Below, piece after piece: positions 6,091 to 11,553 of a DNA stretch of 11,553 bases. Below the pieces are notes generated by a model that saw only the letters and a program-made list of their open reading frames with translations, ran no database searches and was not told the DNA's origin. Within the stretch, counting starts at the first letter, position 1. Every line of letters starts with the position of its first letter. The translations under genes and the position numbers were made by a program. The DNA comes from an uncultured Ruminococcus sp. (GTDB taxonomy: Bacteria > Bacillota > Clostridia > Oscillospirales > CAG-272), in NCBI GenBank assembly GCA_902791785.1, contig CADAXH010000029.1:1-11553 (forward strand). The letters are read 5' to 3'.

Positions 6091-8386
6091 AAAAGACAAA
6101 GATAAGAAGAAAAATGCCCCCGAGAAGAACCCCAACGGCGGAGTTCCTCTGGCGCTGAAAGTAGTTATTTTTGTAATTACTATTCTGCTTACTGTATCTG
6201 TATTGTACACATTTGTAGGTCTTGAACCATTCCTGCAGGATGCCGCAATTGTAAACGCCGAAGCCAAGATTATTGACATGGGTTACAAAGTTGAAACATT
6301 CTTTGCAAAACATTACGATAATCTTTATGAAGTCGGAAAGAAGCTCGAGGGAGCCGAGGACGAAGAGGCAGTCCGCGAAATCGTCTCCTCATACATAGGA
6401 GTCGACTATTTCGGAAATCTCAGATATTTCAACAAGAGCAAGGTATATACCGCTGACGGAATTGAGATAGAAGTTGCAAGTGACGAAGATTATCTGCCGC
6501 TCATAGAGGCGTCAAAATCCCAGACGAAGAGCTGTACACAGATATTCAGGGACAAAACATATAACGAGATCTGCGTAGCTTTCTACATTCCCGTAAAAGG
6601 AAGCCAGGTAATTGACGGTATTGGATCAATTATACGCAGAAGCGAAGTTGCGGATCTGAGCAATATAATTGAAAATGAATATTCATTCATTGCCGTCATG
6701 GAGTCGACAAGCGGAAAAGTTATGACTTCGACTTACAAGACAAACGATTTCTCGCTTGGAACCAATTTCTTTCAAGCAATGGAATCAAAAGTTGCCGACG
6801 CATCAAAATACGGAAAACTCTATCAGGCAATCACAAGCAAGTCGGTAAGCAATACCGAGGTTGTATTCAAGGAAGGTCCTTATGTTGTATCCTCATTTGT
6901 GCTTGCCATTTCGGACAACACTTATACTTTGGTCGGAGTTGCTCCGAGAAGTCTGCTCGTAACACAGGAATATTCGTTCATTGTTGAGATGCTTGTCATT
7001 TCAATCATAGCAATATTCTTCCTTATGATATGCATCTTCCTCATACTGAAGATGAACAAGGCAAGACAGGCTCAGACAGAACTTGTACTCACGCACTATG
7101 TTGAAATCGGCTGTCCTAACGGAAAGAAATTCTTCGATGAAGCAGAGAAGATACTCAACTCCAACAGAACAAAAGACTACTGTGCAATATATTTTGAAGT
7201 CGCTCAGTTCCAGTTTATTTCAGATAAACTCGGCGGCGACAGAACCAATGAATTGCTGAAGCATATAGGCACACTTGCAAAGAACCTCGCCACAAACACC
7301 GGTTACTACGGATATGACCAGCAGGGCAGATTCTATGTGCTCAGGGAATTCGGTGGTGAAAAGAGCCTGAGAAGTGCCGTTCAGGTCTTCACAATGCTCG
7401 CAAACAAGACAAATGCAACTGAAGGTACCGACATTACTTTGTCAATAGGAACAGGTGTATGTTCCACAGTTGCAGCTGGCAGAGTTCAGATTTCAGTTCT
7501 GATGGAAAACGCAAAGATTGCGTTCAGAACAATAAAGAAACTCGGAGATATAGCGTTCTATTCAGCAAACACAGACAAGAAACTAAAGCACGACGCAGAT
7601 ATCGAAGCGAGAATGGAAAAGGCTCTGGCAGACGGAGAATTCGTGCCGTTCTTCCAGCCCAAATACAACTATCATACGGATAAGGTTCACTCCGCAGAAG
7701 CACTGGTAAGATGGTACAATCCGGAGAAGAATATCTACACGTTCCCATTCGAGTTCATTGAACTATTCGAAAAGAACGGATTCATCAAAAAACTCGACCA
7801 CAACGTATATATCCAGGTTTGCGAATTCATTCGTGCATCGCTTGACAAAGGCGATCCTGTCGTACCTATTTCGGTCAACGTATCACGTGTTACGGCTATT
7901 GAAAACGACTTCCTTGATTTCTATGTAAGAAACAAGAAGAAATATGCAATCCCGAATGATTTGCTCTGTATAGAGTTCACAGAGTCCTTCGCAATCGAAA
8001 ACTACGATATAATCGAAAACCTCGTTGAAGAACTCCACAAGAACGGAATCAAGTGTTCGCTTGACGACTTCGGTTCAGGTTACTCATCATTCAACATTCT
8101 GAAGAACGTTCCTATGGACGAACTTAAGATGGATATCCTCTTCCTTAAAGAAGGTGTGGATAAGAAGCGTGACGAAGTACTTGCCAGAACAGTTGTTGAA
8201 CTTGCAAAGAGATTTAACATGCTCGTTGTTCAGGAAGGTGTTGAAACACCTGTTCAGTTCGACTATGTCAAGTCTCTCGGAGTTGACGTAATTCAGGGTT
8301 ACTACTTCGCAAAACCGATTTCAGCTGATGAATTCAACTTGTTCATCAAGTCGAATACATCAATCAAAATCAAAGGTGGACAATAA
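6083..8386 (+). CDS. Membrane sensor cyclic di-GMP phosphodiesterase (degenerate GGDEF, intact EAL)
   Basis: Predicted to hydrolyse cyclic di-GMP. The ATG overlaps the end of the previous gene by eight bases and has no strong ribosome binding site, so translation is probably coupled. A membrane helix at about residues 24-46 and another at about 297-323 flank an extracytoplasmic domain (about 50-295) that looks like a Cache/PAS-like sensor. A GGDEF-like domain follows (about 335-495), but its signature is replaced by Y-D-Q-Q-G-R-F (411-417), so cyclase activity is not expected. The EAL domain (about 505-760) keeps the expected catalytic set: E539-A-L, N599, E631, D661-D662-F-G-S-G, K682, Q-E718-G-V-E, and Q738-G-Y-Y-F-A-K-P. 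It should therefore be active. It closes the block that begins with a cyclic di-GMP riboswitch. The external signal is unknown. Confidence 0.94.
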   Translation: MSKKDKDKKKNAPEKNPNGGVPLALKVVIFVITILLTVSVLYTFVGLEPFLQDAAIVNAEAKIIDMGYKVETFFAKHYDNLYEVGKKLEGAEDEEAVREIVSSYIGVDYFGNLRYFNKSKVYTADGIEIEVASDEDYLPLIEASKSQTKSCTQIFRDKTYNEICVAFYIPVKGSQVIDGIGSIIRRSEVADLSNIIENEYSFIAVMESTSGKVMTSTYKTNDFSLGTNFFQAMESKVADASKYGKLYQAITSKSVSNTEVVFKEGPYVVSSFVLAISDNTYTLVGVAPRSLLVTQEYSFIVEMLVISIIAIFFLMICIFLILKMNKARQAQTELVLTHYVEIGCPNGKKFFDEAEKILNSNRTKDYCAIYFEVAQFQFISDKLGGDRTNELLKHIGTLAKNLATNTGYYGYDQQGRFYVLREFGGEKSLRSAVQVFTMLANKTNATEGTDITLSIGTGVCSTVAAGRVQISVLMENAKIAFRTIKKLGDIAFYSANTDKKLKHDADIEARMEKALADGEFVPFFQPKYNYHTDKVHSAEALVRWYNPEKNIYTFPFEFIELFEKNGFIKKLDHNVYIQVCEFIRASLDKGDPVVPISVNVSRVTAIENDFLDFYVRNKKKYAIPNDLLCIEFTESFAIENYDIIENLVEELHKNGIKCSLDDFGSGYSSFNILKNVPMDELKMDILFLKEGVDKKRDEVLARTVVELAKRFNMLVVQEGVETPVQFDYVKSLGVDVIQGYYFAKPISADEFNLFIKSNTSIKIKGGQ

Positions 8387-8393
8387 TAACAAT

Positions 8394-8424
8394 ATGTGGC
8401 GCGGCCTTAAGGTTTGCGCCACAT
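8394..8424 (+). terminator. Strong hairpin after the phosphodiesterase gene, possible terminator
   Basis: ATGTGGCGC (8394-8402) and GCGCCACAT (8416-8424) are a perfect nine-base inverted repeat around a 13-base loop that contains the palindrome CCTTAAGG. It begins seven bases after the stop codon and is GC-rich in AT-rich surroundings, as expected for the end of a transcription unit. There is no real T run after it on either strand, so termination may be partial, or the element may protect the mRNA 3' end. Confidence 0.55.
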
Positions 8425-8449
8425 TGCAAATAATGGTACAAAAATGAAG

Positions 8450-8477
8450 CCAAAGCGGTCAGATTCAATTGCTTTGG
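8450..8477. promoter_or_regulatory. Inverted repeat overlapping the -35 of the ftsK promoter, possible operator
   Basis: CCAAAGC (8450-8456) and GCTTTGG (8471-8477) are exact reverse complements with a 14-base spacer. The right arm overlaps the proposed -35 box (8469-8474). This could be a dimeric regulator site, but the arms are short and chance cannot be excluded. Confidence 0.35.
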
Positions 8478-8497
8478 AGATGGTCTTATGATATAAT
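8469..8497 (+). promoter_or_regulatory. Extended -10 promoter for ftsK-tmk
   Basis: A perfect -10 TATAAT lies at 8492-8497 with the extended motif TGA in front (8489-8491). A weak -35 TTGCTT (8469-8474) is 17 bases upstream. Transcription would start near base 8504, about 46 bases before the TTG start of ftsK. It separates the housekeeping ftsK-tmk unit from the block upstream. Confidence 0.7.
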
Positions 8498-8519
8498 TAA
8501 TTGCTAATATATTAATTAT
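8493..8519. repeat. AT-rich inverted repeat across the ftsK transcription start
   Basis: ATAATTAAT (8493-8501) and ATTAATTAT (8511-8519) are perfect nine-base reverse complements with a nine-base spacer. The repeat begins inside the -10 box and covers the predicted start site. It may be a repressor site, or simply low-complexity AT sequence. Confidence 0.35.
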
Positions 8520-8549
8520 TCAGCGATTTTTACTCGGAGGATAGCTTAG

Positions 8550-11153
8550 TTGTCAGGTAAAAAATTGAAGGAAAATCCTCAGTACAAGGAAGAGGATTAC
8601 AGAGCAGAAAAGAAGAACAGCGAAAAGGACAGGCCGAAAAAACAGTCTTCGGAATTGTCAAAGATTCTGTGCTCAGTACTTTTGTCTGCACTCGCCGTAT
8701 TTATTTTCATTTGTTACATTCAGCCCAGTTTCGCGGGCGCATTCGGCGTATGGTTCAAAAACATATCTTTAGGGTCACTGGGAGGAGCAGCGTTCATTAT
8801 TCCGGTGTTCCTGCTTCTGCATGCCATCATGCACAAGAGAAATGTTCAGAACGGTTCCCATTACTATAAATGGGCATTTACTGTCGGAATAATTCTCACT
8901 GCGTCCATGTTCATTCATACGGTTGTTTACGGAACAAACAACAGCCTTTCATGGAATGAACTCTGGGAGACAGGTAAAAATGCAACCAGCGGAGGCGGCA
9001 TAGGAGGAGGAGCAGCTCAGCTTCTCAATAAAGTCATAGGCCCTGCCGGTGTCATCATATTCACCGTAATCATTCTTGCAATACTAATCATTCTTTTCCT
9101 TGACATAACTCCGTCCAAGATTGTAGAAAGAATAAAATTCTACATGATAAGAACTCAGGAGAAGAGAGCTGAAAGAGAAAAGATCAAAGACGATGCAAGA
9201 AAAGAACAGATAAGACAGAATGCTTCAAGACAAGCTGAACAGCAAAGCAGCCAGAATGCTTCCCAGAACAGAGCAGACATAGACGAAGATCTTTTCAGGG
9301 ACGAAAGACATCATAATAAACCTCTCAAGAGAAGAGACGACGAAATATATGTTCCGGATTATTCAAAGGACGAATCAAAGAACAGGAAGATAGAGACACT
9401 TGAAGTTGTTCCGGTTGAAGACACATCCGACAACACATACACAGATCTGTCAAAGATTTTTGATCAGCCTGAAAACAAGATGGTTGAAAAGAAATTTGCA
9501 AACAAACCTAAAATTGACACATCCGAGACAGAACTCAGGCAGGCTGAGACGGCTCTCAGGGTTCCGAAGAAAAAGGGAGCACCTGAAGTATCTCCCGTCA
9601 ATGAAAAGACTGAACCGGATGTTCCAAAAGACCAGAATGCTTACCAGTATCCTCCGGTTGAACTGCTTGAATCCAAATTCAGTGCCGAGTCATCAAATGC
9701 TGCTGAAGAAGAAGTCAGGTATGTAACTGAAAAACTCGAGAAGACCCTTGCTGTTTACGGCGTAAACGTAAAGGTTGTGGGCTATTCAAGAGGACCTGCC
9801 ATCACAAGATACGAAGTCGCACTTGAAGAAGGAACAAGAGTCAACAAGATTTCAACACTTGCAGACGAACTTGCATACGCACTGGCAACTCAGGGCATCA
9901 TCATAGAAGGCGTTGTTGAAGGAAAGAGCGCCATAGGAATTGAAGTTCCGAACAAGAAGAAGGCAATAGTATACCTAAGAGACCTAATAGACGACGATGA
10001 CTTCAGGAATGCACCGAGTCTTGTATGGAGCTCCATCGGTATGGACGTTGCAGGTAAGAAGAGATACCTTGACATCGCCAAAATGCCTCACCTGCTCGTT
10101 GCAGGTGCTACCGGTATGGGTAAGTCGGTTTGCATCAACAGCTTCATCATAAGCATCCTGTATAAGTCCAAACCTGAAGAAGTAAAGCTCATCCTTATAG
10201 ACCCGAAGAAGGTTGAATTCAGTATGTACAAAGAGATGCCTCACCTCCTGGTGCCGGTTATCTCTGATCCTAAAAAAGCCGCAGGCGCACTGCACTGGGC
10301 TACACAGGAAATGGACAGACGTTTTGAGATACTCGAAGCTACAAAGGTCAGAAACCTCGACGAGTACCATGAAGCAGTTATAGGCAAACCTGAGATGGAA
10401 TATCTTCCGAGAATCGTCATTATCATCGACGAGCTTGCCGATCTCATGCAGACAGCGGGCAAGGAAGTTGAAGGATACATCTGCCGTATTGCCCAGAAGG
10501 CGAGAGCTGCAGGAATGCACCTTGTAATCGGTACACAGAGACCTAGCGTTGACGTTGTTACAGGTCTGATCAAGGCGAACGTTCCGTCAAGAATTGCTTG
10601 TAAAGTTGCTTCAAACGTAGACTCCAGAACAATCCTCGACAGAGCAGGCGCAGAAAAACTGCTCGGACAGGGCGACATGCTCTTCCTGCCCGTAGGTGCA
10701 ATGAAGCCTATAAGAATCCAGGGCTCATTTGTATCAAACGACGAAGTCGTAAAAGTGGTCGACTTCATCAAGGCACAGAGAAGCGTTCAGACTGACGACA
10801 GCATTATGGCGCAGATTAACAAGAATGCAGAACTTGCGGACAGCGGTTCAAAGGGCGGCGGCTCAGTAAATGCAGGAGCTGTTCAGGGTTCTTCAAGCAA
10901 AGAAGACGACATCATGCTCGACAAGGCAATCGAAGTTGCATTTGAGGCAGACAAGATTTCAACATCACTGCTCCAGAGAAAACTCTCTCTTGGATTCGGA
11001 AGAGCAGCCAAGCTCATAGACATCATGGAAGAAAGAGGAATCGTAGGTCCTCCGGAAGGTCAGAAACCAAGACAGATACTCATTACCAAAGAAGAATATT
11101 ACCAAATGAAGATGAATCGTGAAGAGAATACAGAAAGCGAGGACGAAGAATAA
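8550..11153 (+). CDS. ftsK: DNA translocase FtsK/SpoIIIE
   Basis: A septum-located, ATP-driven double-stranded DNA pump that moves chromosome ends out of the closing septum, and in sporulating relatives packs the forespore chromosome. The start is TTG at 8550, nine bases after CGGAGG (8535-8540); a stop codon lies immediately upstream in frame. There are four membrane helices (about 38-58, 74-95, 106-127, 165-185), then a charged, low-complexity linker (about 200-370). The alpha domain (about 375-490) and RecA-like beta domain follow. Walker A is G519-A-T-G-M-G-K525-S and Walker B is I-V-I-I-I-D627-E628. The motif G-T-Q-R-P-S-V-D-V (661-669) is characteristic. The gamma winged helix (about 785-850), which reads directional sequence motifs, includes L-L-Q-R-K-L-S-L-G-F-G-R-A. 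Length (867) and domain order are normal for Firmicutes SpoIIIE/FtsK. Which of the two cell roles applies cannot be told from sequence. Confidence 0.97.
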   Translation: MSGKKLKENPQYKEEDYRAEKKNSEKDRPKKQSSELSKILCSVLLSALAVFIFICYIQPSFAGAFGVWFKNISLGSLGGAAFIIPVFLLLHAIMHKRNVQNGSHYYKWAFTVGIILTASMFIHTVVYGTNNSLSWNELWETGKNATSGGGIGGGAAQLLNKVIGPAGVIIFTVIILAILIILFLDITPSKIVERIKFYMIRTQEKRAEREKIKDDARKEQIRQNASRQAEQQSSQNASQNRADIDEDLFRDERHHNKPLKRRDDEIYVPDYSKDESKNRKIETLEVVPVEDTSDNTYTDLSKIFDQPENKMVEKKFANKPKIDTSETELRQAETALRVPKKKGAPEVSPVNEKTEPDVPKDQNAYQYPPVELLESKFSAESSNAAEEEVRYVTEKLEKTLAVYGVNVKVVGYSRGPAITRYEVALEEGTRVNKISTLADELAYALATQGIIIEGVVEGKSAIGIEVPNKKKAIVYLRDLIDDDDFRNAPSLVWSSIGMDVAGKKRYLDIAKMPHLLVAGATGMGKSVCINSFIISILYKSKPEEVKLILIDPKKVEFSMYKEMPHLLVPVISDPKKAAGALHWATQEMDRRFEILEATKVRNLDEYHEAVIGKPEMEYLPRIVIIIDELADLMQTAGKEVEGYICRIAQKARAAGMHLVIGTQRPSVDVVTGLIKANVPSRIACKVASNVDSRTILDRAGAEKLLGQGDMLFLPVGAMKPIRIQGSFVSNDEVVKVVDFIKAQRSVQTDDSIMAQINKNAELADSGSKGGGSVNAGAVQGSSSKEDDIMLDKAIEVAFEADKISTSLLQRKLSLGFGRAAKLIDIMEERGIVGPPEGQKPRQILITKEEYYQMKMNREENTESEDEE

Positions 11154-11553
11154 TGGGAAAACTAATTGCGATTGATGGTCTTGACGGGTCAGGAAAGCAC
11201 ACTCAGTGTCAGATGCTTCTCGAAACTCTTCAGGAGCAGGGCAGAAATGTAAAGCTCCTTTCTTTCCCGAAATACGACAGTGAAAGTTCAAGCCTCGTAA
11301 AGATGTATCTCAGAGGGGATTTCGGAACAAATCCGAATGACGTTAATCCTTATGCTGCTTCGTCTTTCTATGCAGTAGACAGATATGCCGACTACAAGAT
11401 GAACTGGAAAGAGTTCTATGAGGAAGAGGACAGCGTAATCATCGCCGACAGATATACAACGGCAAACGCAGTTCACCAGCTTGCTAAACTCAACCACAAC
11501 TACTGGGAGCCTTTTCTCAGCTGGCTGTTCGACTTTGAATACGTAAAGCTCGG
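11153..11553 (+). CDS. tmk: dTMP (thymidylate) kinase, N-terminal part
   Basis: The gene runs off the window after about 133 residues. It phosphorylates dTMP to dTDP with ATP, an essential step in dTTP supply. Its ATG shares one base with the ftsK stop (TAATG), so translation is probably coupled to ftsK. The P-loop is G9-L-D-G-S-G-K15-H16-T-Q; the residue after the lysine is histidine where serine or threonine is usual. F-P-K-Y (39-42) corresponds to the family F-P motif. S-S-S-L-V-K-M-Y-L-R-G-D-F-G resembles the clostridial-type branch, and A-D-R-Y-T-T-A-N-A-V-H-Q carries the D-R motif typical of thymidylate kinases. The C-terminal lid region is not in the window. Confidence 0.9.
   Translation, partial: MGKLIAIDGLDGSGKHTQCQMLLETLQEQGRNVKLLSFPKYDSESSSLVKMYLRGDFGTNPNDVNPYAASSFYAVDRYADYKMNWKEFYEEEDSVIIADRYTTANAVHQLAKLNHNYWEPFLSWLFDFEYVKL

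Noticed and set aside
7080..7560. Active diguanylate cyclase domain
   Set aside because: The GGDEF signature is replaced by Y-D-Q-Q-G-R-F, so synthesis of cyclic di-GMP is not expected.

Overview
The window looks like part of a Clostridia (Firmicutes) chromosome, family not determinable. The evidence is Gram-positive-type ribosome binding sites (GGAGG), SipW-type signal peptidases, a Gram-positive-style GEMM-I (cyclic di-GMP-I) riboswitch, a SpoIIIE/FtsK translocase with a TTG start, and a moderately AT-rich sequence. All seven recognised genes are on the + strand. I see no rRNA, tRNA, insertion sequence, CRISPR array or phage gene.

Layout: (1) bases 2-181 are the C-terminal end of a GNAT acetyltransferase. 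(2) Bases 182-555 form a long non-coding leader. It holds a TTGACA-type promoter candidate, a clear cyclic di-GMP riboswitch aptamer, an intrinsic terminator whose 5' arm overlaps the aptamer's 3' side, an AT-rich stretch, a second, strong sigma-A-like promoter (TTGAAA-N17-TATAAT) and a small 5'-UTR hairpin. (3) Bases 556-8386 hold five co-oriented, closely packed genes: a SipW-like signal peptidase with a long acidic tail; a membrane-anchored McrB/MoxR-like AAA+ ATPase; a DUF2357-like protein whose C-terminal half is a very long KAEEEARL-type coiled coil; a second SipW-like signal peptidase; and a membrane-bound sensor with degenerate GGDEF and intact EAL domains, predicted to be a cyclic di-GMP phosphodiesterase. 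(4) After a hairpin and a new promoter come ftsK/spoIIIE (TTG start) and the start of a dTMP kinase gene overlapping it by one base (TAATG).

How the genes may work together (inference): the five-gene block looks like a membrane-associated machine under cyclic di-GMP control. An ATPase plus DUF2357/coiled-coil pair, resembling a McrBC-type module without a visible nuclease, sits between two ER-type signal peptidases with cytosolic acidic tails. The last gene encodes an enzyme that should destroy the ligand of the riboswitch at the head of the block, so a feedback loop is possible. I do not know this gene combination as a named system. It is the best candidate here for something undescribed. 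The flanking ftsK-tmk pair is ordinary housekeeping DNA.
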